DNA of 19,986 nt from the NCBI GenBank assembly GCA_002421405.1, contig DIJY01000083.1, forward strand, positions 1-19,986. Reading direction: 5' to 3'. Shown one piece after another: positions 8,165 to 15,762 of this stretch (position 1 is its first letter; each line of letters starts with the position of its first letter). The translations under genes and the position numbers were made by a program. The notes beneath the pieces are model-generated. The model saw only the letters and a list, made by a program, of their open reading frames with translations. It did not search any database and was not told the DNA's origin. Source of the stretch: Caryophanales bacterium UBA5632. GTDB lineage: Bacteria; Bacillota_I; Bacilli_A; Izemoplasmatales; Hujiaoplasmataceae.

Positions 8165-9097
8165 TTAGTCACCGCTCCTTTTGCCAAGTTTAATACGCGG
8201 ATCAATCAGTGAGTAACCAATATCCACTAACAAAACCATTACAATATAAAGTGCAGAATAGAAGACAGTCATACCGATGATTACGGTATAGTCTCGATTA
8301 TTCACGCTTTCAACGAAATAACGGCCAATTCCATTGATTGAGAATATTCTTTCAACAACGAATGAACCTGTTAAGATAGCCGCAATCATTGGACCGACAT
8401 ATGTGATAACAGGAATCAAAGCATTTTTTAAAGCATGTTTACCAATAACTCTCCATTCTGATAAGCCATTTGCTCTAGCGGTACGAACATAATCTTGGCG
8501 TAATACTTCAAGCATTGATGAACGGGTCAAACGAGCAACATAGGATAATGAATATCCGGAGAGTGCAATCGCTGGCCCGATATATGCCAGCGGATTCGAT
8601 AACCCCGTAATCGGAATCCATGATATTTTTGAAGAGATGAAATATATATAGAGGGTAGCGACAACAAAACTTGGAACGGTTACACCAATGGTCGCCATCA
8701 CCATAACAACATGGTCAATGGCTTTATTTTGTTTCAAAGCAGAAATAATACCAAGGGGTATCCCAAAAAGCAAAATAAACATGACAGCGACAAAACCAAC
8801 TTTCATACTGCCAGGAAAACCTTGTTTAATCAAATCATTGACCGTTAATCCAAGTTCTTTAAAAGAAGGACCTAAATCAAAAGTGGCAATGCCTTTCATG
8901 TAACTGAAGTATTGTACAATTACTGGATCGTCCAAATTATATTTTGCATTTAACTGCGCAATAATTTGGGGTGGTAATGGTTTTTCTCTTGTAAATGGTC
9001 CGCCCGGTATCGCTCTCATCATAAAGAAGGTCAAAGTTGCAATGAGGAAGAGTGTGAAAAGGGCGGAAAGTAATCTTTTTACATAATATCCTATCAT
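8165..9097 (-). CDS. oppB: Oligopeptide ABC transporter permease OppB
   Basis: This 310-residue permease is the first gene of the importer operon. It begins with the typical MIGYYVKRLLSALFTLFLI first helix and has the GDPFTR-like start of the periplasmic loop (GGPFTREKP) and an EAA loop (DYVRTARANGLSEWRVIGKHA). It ends with the conserved DPRIKL region. An upstream in-frame ATG at 9112 is possible, but GGGGGGA sits 6 bases before the ATG at 9097, which I take as the start. It pairs with OppC to form the translocation path. Confidence 0.95.
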   Translation of the reverse strand: MIGYYVKRLLSALFTLFLIATLTFFMMRAIPGGPFTREKPLPPQIIAQLNAKYNLDDPVIVQYFSYMKGIATFDLGPSFKELGLTVNDLIKQGFPGSMKVGFVAVMFILLFGIPLGIISALKQNKAIDHVVMVMATIGVTVPSFVVATLYIYFISSKISWIPITGLSNPLAYIGPAIALSGYSLSYVARLTRSSMLEVLRQDYVRTARANGLSEWRVIGKHALKNALIPVITYVGPMIAAILTGSFVVERIFSINGIGRYFVESVNNRDYTVIIGMTVFYSALYIVMVLLVDIGYSLIDPRIKLGKRSGD

Positions 9098-9125
9098 CTG
9101 AAGTCCCCCCATAAATTAATCATAA

Positions 9126-9154
9126 ATTATAAACACGAAATGGTTTTTATGCAA
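9126..9154 (-). promoter_or_regulatory. oppB: Promoter of the opp operon (proximal)
   Basis: TTGCAT (9149-9154) and TATAAT (9126-9131) are separated by 17 bases, about 30 bases upstream of the oppB start. This is a good vegetative sigma-factor match. Confidence 0.75.
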
Positions 9155-9448
9155 GTGTGTGCGTGAAAATAAATAAGAAAAACGCTTTCATCGGCTCTGA
9201 AATTTGTATGAAATTACCAAAATGAATAAAAAAGCGGTAAAAACCTTCAAAAATGAATGAATATTCAGTATATTCTATATAAAAGTAATTTGGATATGAA
9301 AGAAAAATCATTGCACAGAAAATGGGTGTATATCTAAAAATATTATACACTTATCTATAAACGAAAACAATGCAAGGCTCAATATCATTGGTAATTTCTG
9401 TAAAATTTTTAAAAAAATAAGTGATAATCATCGTTTTTTTACCTAAAA
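9155..9448. other. Long AT-rich intergenic region upstream of oppB
   Basis: About 380 bases separate oppB and the MATE gene, the longest gap in the window. Besides the proximal opp promoter and the MATE terminator it contains a second promoter-like pair and a perfect 10-bp palindrome TGAATATTCA (9258-9267) that could be an operator. A 67-codon minus-strand frame (9147-9350) has a GTG start, no ribosome binding site and a Phe/Tyr-heavy composition, so I do not call it a gene. I recognise no riboswitch. Confidence 0.5.
9342..9370 (-). promoter_or_regulatory. Possible distal promoter upstream of opp
   Basis: TTGTTT (9365-9370) and TATAAT (9342-9347) are 17 bases apart. If used, it would give opp transcripts a leader of roughly 235 bases or make a short RNA. 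Confidence 0.4.
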
Positions 9449-9450
9449 AC

Positions 9451-9478
9451 AAAAAAAGTCATTCATTTTGAACAACCT
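9451..9478 (-). terminator. Terminator of the MATE gene
   Basis: On the minus strand a 10-bp stem (AGGTTGTTCA / TGAATGACTT, three G-U pairs) with an AAA loop runs into a T run (TTTTTTTG). It begins 18 bases past the stop. Confidence 0.7.
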
Positions 9479-9495
9479 TTTATGAGAAAGTAAAA

Positions 9496-10920
9496 TTAAA
9501 TAGCGTTAATGTCGGGTGTTAAGTTATCGATTGTATCCAAGTGAGGCGAGGGTATACGGCCTTGAATTGCTTTCATCTCATAGATTAACAATCCCAATCC
9601 CAATAATCCAGCGACGGTGTCAGATATCGCAAAACTAATCCATAATCCTTGAAGTCCCATCACTGAAGTTAAGATATAAGCCAATGGAATAAATAATATT
9701 AATTGCCTTGAGACTGCAACAATCATTGCTTTTAAAGGATAACCGATGGCTTGATACACTGAGCTAATAACGACTTGGAATCCAACTAAAATAAAACCAA
9801 AGGCAATGACTTTGAAAGCTTGACTTCCATTTTGAATGAATATTTGATTATCGGACTCCGAGAAAAGTGAGAAAATCGACTCAGCGAAAAATTGAATAAA
9901 GACAAAGCCGATAATGAAATATATGATAACAATTTCAGTTGCGAAGCGAATGACCGATTTTAATCTAGCATGGTTCTTCGCACCATAATTAAAGCCGACA
10001 ATCGGTATCATTCCTTGAATAATCCCAAAGGCAGGCATAAAGACAAACATCATGACACGATTAATAACGCCATAAATTGATATATAAATGGCTGGATCGC
10101 CTACAGTGTATTGTCCAATTAATCGATAAATAATGACTGCAAGAAACGCGCCAATCGAATTTCTTAAAAACGAAGGTAATCCAATAATGGTAATTTCTTT
10201 GACCATTTTTAAAGGGATATTAAAGAAGTTTTTTAAACTAATCATCAATGAAGATTTCTGATTAATTGATACTAAAAAGATGTAAATGAAAGCAACAATT
10301 TGGGAGATGACCGTTGCGATTGCAGCCCCGCGAACGCCTAACCCAAAACCCCAATTGAAGATGAAAATAGGGTCTAATAGAATGTTCAACCCTGTCCCAA
10401 TAATCATGGATATCATTGCGATTTTAGCCCGACCTTCTGCCCTCGTCAAATTATTCAAAACCATGGTTAAAGAAAGCGGAGCGAGTCCAATAAGAATCAC
10501 AATCATGTAATCTTGAGCGTAAACAATATTCGAAGCACTCGCGCCAAAGAAGATGAGCAAATCATCTAAAAAGATAAAACCGAACAATGACATAATCACC
10601 GAACTAATCAGAGCAATGCGGAGTGCGGTATTAACTGCCGATTTCATTGTTTCGGTGTCGCCTCTACCGAACGCTCGCGAAAAAATCGAAGCACTTCCCA
10701 TCCCAATCATTAAGCTGATGGCCATCGCAAGCATTTGAACAGGAAATGCAAATGCTAATCCGCCAATGGCGATTTCTCCAACCCCAATTGAAACAAAGAG
10801 TGTGTCGACAAAGTTATAAAGTGCATTGACAACCATCCCCAAAATTGCTGGAATAGATAGATAAATTAAGACTTTTTTGACATTTTTTTTGCCAAGCAAT
10901 TCTGCATTGCTAATGTTCAT
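9496..10920 (-). CDS. MATE family multidrug/cation antiporter
   Basis: This 474-residue integral membrane protein has about twelve hydrophobic helices and a two-fold MatE repeat. The first repeat begins LIYLSIPAILGMVVNALYNFVDTLFVS (about 19-45), and a second Pro-containing first-helix equivalent lies near GLPSFLRNSIGAFLAVIIYR. These match the NorM/MepA branch, which exports cationic drugs or dyes using Na+ or H+ gradients. The length is normal. The substrate cannot be read from the sequence. The start is supported by AAGGAAG 6 bases upstream. It is monocistronic, with its own extended -10 promoter and terminator. Confidence 0.92.
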   Translation of the reverse strand: MNISNAELLGKKNVKKVLIYLSIPAILGMVVNALYNFVDTLFVSIGVGEIAIGGLAFAFPVQMLAMAISLMIGMGSASIFSRAFGRGDTETMKSAVNTALRIALISSVIMSLFGFIFLDDLLIFFGASASNIVYAQDYMIVILIGLAPLSLTMVLNNLTRAEGRAKIAMISMIIGTGLNILLDPIFIFNWGFGLGVRGAAIATVISQIVAFIYIFLVSINQKSSLMISLKNFFNIPLKMVKEITIIGLPSFLRNSIGAFLAVIIYRLIGQYTVGDPAIYISIYGVINRVMMFVFMPAFGIIQGMIPIVGFNYGAKNHARLKSVIRFATEIVIIYFIIGFVFIQFFAESIFSLFSESDNQIFIQNGSQAFKVIAFGFILVGFQVVISSVYQAIGYPLKAMIVAVSRQLILFIPLAYILTSVMGLQGLWISFAISDTVAGLLGLGLLIYEMKAIQGRIPSPHLDTIDNLTPDINAI

Positions 10921-10969
10921 AAAACACTTCCTTACGATTGATTATATATCTCAAAAATTATCGAAATCT

Positions 10970-10978
10970 ATTATACCA
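10970..10978 (-). promoter_or_regulatory. Extended -10 promoter of the MATE gene
   Basis: TGGTATAAT (10970-10978), a TGnTATAAT extended -10, lies about 50 bases upstream of the start. No convincing -35 box is present, as is usual for this promoter type. Confidence 0.6.
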
Positions 10979-11010
10979 TAAAATATTTTATATTGTTGAA
11001 ACGAAGTCTA

Positions 11011-11039
11011 AAAATTAAAAAAGGACGACTCCGTCCTTT
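11011..11039 (-). terminator. Terminator of the NfeD-flotillin operon
   Basis: An 8-bp perfect stem AAAGGACG / CGTCCTTT with a 4-base loop is followed by a T-rich tract. It lies 15 bases past the flotillin stop. Confidence 0.9.
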
Positions 11040-11053
11040 AGTAAATTGATGAA

Positions 11054-12508
11054 TTATTTCTTATCTGCTTTTGGTTCTTGTTCAGAAGCAGGTTCTTTCG
11101 AAACTTCTTTTGGTTCAACTTTAATGGGGTTATCGACTGAGTCTTCACCGAGATATTTCGGTAAATCCATACCCGCCATTTTAAATAAATCGTTCATGGG
11201 TGGAATTGATTTCATTAAACTAGAAGCGAAATTAGCAGTTGCTGAACCATCTTTTGACGATCCATTATCCCAAACTGTAATCTTATCAAATTTGAGATTT
11301 TTAATGGCTTCAACTTGAATCTTCACTAACGCTTCAAGTTTGTCAGCGATTAACATTTTAATTGCAGCGTCCGGACTATCATTCGCTGCATTGACTAATT
11401 CCTTAAATCCTGCGGCTTGTTTCGATAATATTTCTAATGTACCACGTGCTTGGGCTTCCATTTTCGAATAGATACCGTCAGCTTCACCTTTGGCTTTGCG
11501 ACGAATTTCTTCTGCACCGGCTTCGGCTTGTAATACTCTTTGCAATTTTTCGATTTCAGTTTTGATGATGATATCGGCTTCTAACGTTGCTTTTTCACGA
11601 TTAGCACGGGCTAATTCGGCTGTTTTTTCGGCAAGATATGCATCTTCTAACGCTTTCGCTGCAGCAATTTTTTCGGCAGTCATTGCTCTGCGAAGGGCTT
11701 CAGCTTCAATTTCACGACGGGTAGCGTTCGACTGTGAAATCAATCCTAAGGATTCATTTTCACCGGTGATTGCTGTCGAGTTCGCACTAGCGACTTGAAT
11801 TCTTTGGTCTCTGACAGCGTTCGCCTCACCAATTGAACCGTCACGGTTCTTTTCGGCGACGGATTTTTTTGCATCATTAATTGCTTTTGCTGCGGCTTCT
11901 TTACCTAAGGCTTGAATATAACCTGATTCATCATTGATGTCGGTCACATTCACGTTGATTAAACGTAGACCGATTTTCTTAAGTTCGGTTTCAACGTTTC
12001 TTGATACTGATTCTAAGAATTTGTCACGATCGGTATTGATTTCTTCAATATCCATCGTTGCGATAATTAAACGCAATTGACCAAAAATGATATCTTTTGC
12101 AAGTTCTTGAACTTCAGCTAATTGTAATCCTAACAATCTTTCTGCTGCATTTTGCATGATTCCAGGTTCAGTTGAAATACCAACCGTAAAACGTGAAGGG
12201 ACGTCAATCCGAATGTTTTGACGCGACAAAGCGTTTTTTAAATCAACGCTGATTGAAATCGGAGTCAAGTCAAGAAAAGAGTAGGCTTGAATAAATGGAT
12301 AGATAAATTTTGCACCACCATGAATACAAGTTGCTGATTTGCTTGTTCCATCTGGGTTTTCCCCAACCTTACCATAGATAACCATGATTTTATCAGAAGG
12401 ACATTTGTGAATTCTTGAAACGATAAAAATTAAAACGGTGAATAAAATGACGACTAAAGCGATGACTAATCCGACCCAATCGCCTGCTGCTAAAAATAGT
12501 GGATTCAT
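11054..12508 (-). CDS. floT: Flotillin-like membrane scaffold protein
   Basis: This 484-residue SPFH-domain protein resembles Bacillus FloT (YuaG). An N-terminal membrane segment (about 12-32) precedes the SPFH/band-7 domain (about 35-200). A long Ala/Glu-rich coiled-coil region (about 205-365) carries the flotillin repeats (EAEALRRAMTAEKIAAAKALEDAYLAEKT and similar). The C-terminal part ends in a charged Lys/Glu/Pro tail. Flotillins form oligomers that organise fluid membrane microdomains and influence membrane protein complexes. AAAGGAG precedes the ATG. It follows the NfeD gene by 30 bases, the standard NfeD-flotillin pairing in which the OB-fold protein works with the SPFH protein. Confidence 0.95.
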   Translation of the reverse strand: MNPLFLAAGDWVGLVIALVVILFTVLIFIVSRIHKCPSDKIMVIYGKVGENPDGTSKSATCIHGGAKFIYPFIQAYSFLDLTPISISVDLKNALSRQNIRIDVPSRFTVGISTEPGIMQNAAERLLGLQLAEVQELAKDIIFGQLRLIIATMDIEEINTDRDKFLESVSRNVETELKKIGLRLINVNVTDINDESGYIQALGKEAAAKAINDAKKSVAEKNRDGSIGEANAVRDQRIQVASANSTAITGENESLGLISQSNATRREIEAEALRRAMTAEKIAAAKALEDAYLAEKTAELARANREKATLEADIIIKTEIEKLQRVLQAEAGAEEIRRKAKGEADGIYSKMEAQARGTLEILSKQAAGFKELVNAANDSPDAAIKMLIADKLEALVKIQVEAIKNLKFDKITVWDNGSSKDGSATANFASSLMKSIPPMNDLFKMAGMDLPKYLGEDSVDNPIKVEPKEVSKEPASEQEPKADKK

Positions 12509-12538
12509 TGAATTTCTCCTTTTATATAGTTATATTTT

Positions 12539-13159
12539 TTATTTTGATTCTTTGTTTTTTGTGACGATGACGGTTGTTTCGTTTTCCATACCAACAACTG
12601 TGATTCCCATTCCAGTTGTCAGGTCTGTCGTGTCTTCTGTTAAAGCATCAATTTCAACAAACCGCTCTTGAAATGTTAAGGTTACTTTCCCTGTCGCTTT
12701 TCGAGCGGCCGGAATGCGAATATAGACCGTTCCATTTTTTCCAACTGCGTTCTTATAAGAAAGATTTCCTTCGGATTCAAGTTTCATCGATGCACGAAAC
12801 GCAAAGGCTAGTAAATAAGCAGCGATGGTTCCGGCAATGACACCAAACAAACTTGATAAAAGTGGATGAACCACTCCAGCAAACCCATATGCAGTCCATG
12901 CGCCAACGGATAGAAAGGCTAAAACTCCACGAACCGAAAGAATTCTTAATCCACTGAAACTTGATAAAGGTTCATCGTTGAGTGCATCAAAATCATTGAC
13001 ATCGATATCAACAGAGGGATCAACATCTGCTTCGAATCCTTCAGCCCCATCGCCCCCAAATAACATCAATACAAGAAATATAATCATGACGATGGTCGCG
13101 GCGGTCGCGAGAACAAACATGACTTGTTGAAACTGTGTTAATGCTTCCCACCATTGCAT
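12539..13159 (-). CDS. NfeD-like (YuaF-type) membrane protein
   Basis: This 206-residue short NfeD protein has a first helix at about 13-34 and a strongly acidic linker (about 36-63, many Asp). Two helices follow (about 77-95 and 98-120), then a C-terminal soluble domain (about 132-200) with the NfeD-type pattern: VGKNGTVYIRIPAARKATGKV, then ITVVGMENETTVIV. The soluble part of YuaF-type proteins is an OB-like beta barrel. It is paired with flotillin in the same operon and probably partners it in membrane microdomain function. GGAGG lies 7 bases before the ATG. It lacks the ClpP-class protease domain of long NfeD proteins. Confidence 0.9.
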   Translation of the reverse strand: MQWWEALTQFQQVMFVLATAATIVMIIFLVLMLFGGDGAEGFEADVDPSVDIDVNDFDALNDEPLSSFSGLRILSVRGVLAFLSVGAWTAYGFAGVVHPLLSSLFGVIAGTIAAYLLAFAFRASMKLESEGNLSYKNAVGKNGTVYIRIPAARKATGKVTLTFQERFVEIDALTEDTTDLTTGMGITVVGMENETTVIVTKNKESK

Positions 13160-13204
13160 AATGATTCCTCCTTTTTTGTTTAAACTAAATAATTGTACAT
13201 ATCA

Positions 13205-13213
13205 ATTATATCA
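13205..13213 (-). promoter_or_regulatory. Extended -10 promoter of the NfeD-flotillin operon
   Basis: TGATATAAT (13205-13213) has the extended TGn element, about 50 bases upstream of the NfeD start. No clear -35 box is present. Confidence 0.6.
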
Positions 13214-13271
13214 CTGATAAAGTGAAATGAAATAAATTTTTTGTGTGAATTTTTCGCTATACAATTTGATT

Positions 13272-13316
13272 AATATAAAAAGGCTTCGGTCTGATAAAAT
13301 TTGTCGCAAAGCCTTT
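13272..13316 (-). terminator. Terminator of the rib operon
   Basis: An outer stem AAAGGCTT / AAGCCTTT (8 bp) encloses a 22-base interior that can pair further through GACAAA / TTTATC. It is followed by TTTTTAT and lies 24 bases past the ribBA stop. Confidence 0.8.
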
Positions 13317-13339
13317 ATAGATTCATTTTTTCGATAATT

Positions 13340-14527
13340 TTACTTATCTTTTTTAAAATCAAGCATGTGTCCCATTTTTTCTTTTTTTGTTCGCATATAA
13401 AACTCATTGCGCTCATTATGATTCAATTGAATTTTAACGCGGTTCACGATTTCAATACCATAGCCTGAAAGTCCATGGATTTTTTTAGGATTGTTGGTCA
13501 TTAATTTCATCTTTTTGACCCCTAAATTCGATAACATCTGCGCACCGATACCATAATCTCTTAAGTCATCGGGAAACCCTAATGCAATATTCGCTTCAAC
13601 GGTATCTAATCCTTGATCTTGCAAAGCGTAGGCGCGGATTTTGTTGATGAGTCCGATGCCTCTGCCTTCTTGACGCATGTAAAGAATGATGCCTCTACCC
13701 ATTTTTTCGATGCGTCGCATCGCGGTGTGAAGTTGTTCACCACAATCGCATCGTTGTGATCCAAAGGAATCGCCGGTTAAGCATTCGGAATGAACCCGAA
13801 CTAAAACCGGTTCATCGGTTGAAACATCACCTTTGACTAAAGCGACATGATGTTCTCCGTTTAACTTGTTGATAAAACCAACCATTTGAAATTCACCATA
13901 TTTCGTCGGCATTTTAGCCGTTGCGACCCGTTCGATTAAAACATCAGTTTGACGCCGTTTATAGATTAGATCAGAGATTTTTAAGAGCGGATAAGTATCA
14001 TTTTCATTTTTTAGATAATCAACCGTTATTGCTTTTCCATCTTGCGACACGAGCGAATAAAACAACCCTACGGGTGGAAGATTCGCGAGCCAACATAAAT
14101 CGATGATGGCTTCGGAAGCGGCCGCTCTTTTTAAAACCCCGCCTTGACGTGTCGACAACACTTGATATTTTCCACCTAAACGAAAATCGTTAATGGATGC
14201 CTCAGGTTTTAATAGTGTTGAAATCAAACTTTCAATCGAGTTTTTTGAATGATTGGACTCGACACCTAAATTGACAAAATCCTCATCATATTCAAAATTT
14301 GCATTCTTCTTCACACCGGTAACTTGCCCATACTTTTCATAACCTAAAACAACGGTAGGTCCGGTTTGATAAGGACAAAAATGGGATAACAATTTTTCTT
14401 CATAGACGGGTTTTGCAATGGCAACGTAATGACATTCGTTTTCTAAACTTTCATCATCAACCAAAATGATTTTGTTCCCTGCTTTTAATAGTTCGATTGA
14501 TGTTTCAACCGTTAAATAGTTAATCAT
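13340..14527 (-). CDS. ribBA: RibBA homologue: intact GTP cyclohydrolase II, degenerate DHBP synthase domain
   Basis: This 395-residue fusion has a C-terminal GTP cyclohydrolase II (about 200-395) that is fully conserved. The zinc cysteines are C249, C260 and C262 (spacing x10, x1), and YMRQEGRGIGL (283-293), DYGIGAQ and LMTNNPKK are present. It should open GTP to 2,5-diamino-6-ribosylamino-pyrimidinone phosphate. The N-terminal DHBP synthase domain (about 1-195) keeps the fold and length but not the active site. DDEDRENEGD is DDESLENECH (24-33), the STGISAxDR loop is NLGVESNHSK, and GHTFPL is GKYQVL. The metal-binding His of GHTEA is Ala137, and the CEI Glu is Ser158. I infer that this half is inactive. 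The ATG at 14527 has GGAGG 9 bases upstream and lies one base after the ribD stop; a longer frame upstream has no such site. Confidence 0.93.
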   Translation of the reverse strand: MINYLTVETSIELLKAGNKIILVDDESLENECHYVAIAKPVYEEKLLSHFCPYQTGPTVVLGYEKYGQVTGVKKNANFEYDEDFVNLGVESNHSKNSIESLISTLLKPEASINDFRLGGKYQVLSTRQGGVLKRAAASEAIIDLCWLANLPPVGLFYSLVSQDGKAITVDYLKNENDTYPLLKISDLIYKRRQTDVLIERVATAKMPTKYGEFQMVGFINKLNGEHHVALVKGDVSTDEPVLVRVHSECLTGDSFGSQRCDCGEQLHTAMRRIEKMGRGIILYMRQEGRGIGLINKIRAYALQDQGLDTVEANIALGFPDDLRDYGIGAQMLSNLGVKKMKLMTNNPKKIHGLSGYGIEIVNRVKIQLNHNERNEFYMRTKKEKMGHMLDFKKDK

Positions 14528-14528
14528 G

Positions 14529-15623
14529 TTACTTTTCCTCCAGAATGGCGATATCTTCTTGTTTTTGTATTGCTTCAAGGACATAATCTTGCCCCATCTT
14601 TGTGATTTTAATAAAATCGAGTTTTACAGCTTCATTTAAAGTTGCGAACCCTTTTCCAGAAACTGCGGTTTTCGCAAGTTCACCGCCAATAATAATGGGG
14701 GAAATGGTTGCAAATAATCGATTAAATAGTCGTTCCTTGATGAAAGAAAAATGAATGGTTCCGCCACCTTCAACTAAAATCGAACCCACTCCCATTGCCT
14801 TAAGTTTTGTTAAAGCTTCAAGGAGATTCAAAGGTTTTCGTTTGTCTTCAATTTCAATAATTCGAACTTTCATGGACCGAAGCGACGTTTTTTTTGCTTG
14901 ATTTGAATCCGCTCTTGTGATGATGATTGTTCCTGCTTTTGATTTTTGATGTAATAAGGGTTCATCAAGCGATATTTGAAGATTAGAATCTAGAATAATT
15001 CTTTCTGGATCTCTTGAATAGGTTCCATCAAGTCTAGTCGTTAATTTAGGGTGATCAATTAAGATCGTGTTTATTCCTACTAAAATCGCTTGATGTTTAT
15101 TTCTTAATTGGTGCACAAAATCCCTTGATTCAGGTCCTGAGATATATTTTGAATCGCCGGTGACGGTTGCGATTTTTCCATCGAGAGACATGCCAAAACT
15201 AAGTGTTATATAGGGAAAATTCGACTTCGAATTGTGAAGATAAACTTCATTGAGTTGATGACCTTCGATTGATAAAAGACCCACATGAACTTCAATTTTA
15301 TTTTCTTCACACCATCTTACAAATTGAGTCGGGGTCAAGGTGTTTAATACACTGATTTCGATTCTAATAACGCCGGAATGTAATATCCATAACAAAAGTT
15401 TTGGAATCATTTCCGGTTCATAAGGCAAATATAAAACACCTCTTTGTTTGATACTTTGGCGGTTCAACGCCTCATCAAGTGATTCATGTCCATCCAGAGC
15501 CCAAGCAAACAAAACATCATCACCCGAAACTAATAAGAGGCTAGAATAGGGTTGATGAAGGATATAGCCTTCCCCTTGTCTTGCCAATTCAATTGCTTTT
15601 CTCATCCATAGTTCATCATTCAA
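14529..15623 (-). CDS. ribD: RibD homologue: intact pyrimidine reductase, degenerate deaminase domain
   Basis: This 364-residue two-domain protein has the usual RibD length. The C-terminal reductase (about 137-352) keeps SLDGK (146-150), SKYIS, HAILVGINT-like HQAILVGINT (177-186), PKLTTR and ILVEGGGT (282-289), so NADPH-dependent ribose-to-ribitol reduction looks possible. The N-terminal cytidine-deaminase-like domain (about 1-130) has lost its zinc site. HAE is HES (46-48), and the PC...C zinc motif is replaced by EPEMIPKLLLW (69-79). The domain has a single Cys (105), and the PNPxVGAV substrate loop is QPYSSLLLV. The start is TTG at 15623, with GGAGGTG 6 bases upstream; an upstream in-frame start at 15650 would overlap that site. 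It is the first gene of the operon, and ribBA follows after one base. Confidence 0.92.
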   Translation of the reverse strand: MNDELWMRKAIELARQGEGYILHQPYSSLLLVSGDDVLFAWALDGHESLDEALNRQSIKQRGVLYLPYEPEMIPKLLLWILHSGVIRIEISVLNTLTPTQFVRWCEENKIEVHVGLLSIEGHQLNEVYLHNSKSNFPYITLSFGMSLDGKIATVTGDSKYISGPESRDFVHQLRNKHQAILVGINTILIDHPKLTTRLDGTYSRDPERIILDSNLQISLDEPLLHQKSKAGTIIITRADSNQAKKTSLRSMKVRIIEIEDKRKPLNLLEALTKLKAMGVGSILVEGGGTIHFSFIKERLFNRLFATISPIIIGGELAKTAVSGKGFATLNEAVKLDFIKITKMGQDYVLEAIQKQEDIAILEEK

Positions 15624-15654
15624 TTGAATCACCTCCAAACTCAAAGCCACTCTA

Positions 15655-15660
15655 ATTATA
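15655..15660 (-). promoter_or_regulatory. Putative -10 box of the rib operon
   Basis: TATAAT lies 31 bases upstream of the ribD TTG start, with no convincing -35. A start here gives a leader of about 25 bases, too short for an FMN riboswitch, and none of the FMN riboswitch conserved core is seen in the 139 bases between the kinase and ribD. Confidence 0.45.
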
Positions 15661-15718
15661 ACTCAATTAATTATTTCCATCATATTTGTTGCATGAATAA
15701 ATTGATTAATCTGATTTA

Positions 15719-15747
15719 ACTTCAAAGTTTATTTATTATTTTGAAGT
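15719..15747. other. Inverted repeat upstream of the rib operon
   Basis: ACTTCAAA / TTTGAAGT, a perfect 8-bp inverted repeat with a 13-base spacer, lies between the kinase stop and the rib promoter. No T run follows on the minus strand, so it is a poor terminator. It could be a weak transcript end for the kinase gene or a repressor operator. Confidence 0.35.
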
Positions 15748-15762
15748 AAATCCATTCAATTT

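Noticed and set aside
9147..9350. A 67-codon minus-strand open frame upstream of oppB
   Set aside because: GTG start without a ribosome binding site, Phe/Tyr/Ile-heavy composition expected of translated AT-rich DNA, and overlap with the opp promoter.
11490..11798. Plus-strand open frame opposite flotillin, and other plus-strand frames
   Set aside because: They are antisense shadows of well-supported minus-strand genes, have no ribosome binding sites and show no recognisable domains.
15624..15762. FMN riboswitch upstream of ribD
   Set aside because: Only 139 bases are available, the likely leader is about 25 bases, and none of the conserved FMN-riboswitch core segments is seen.
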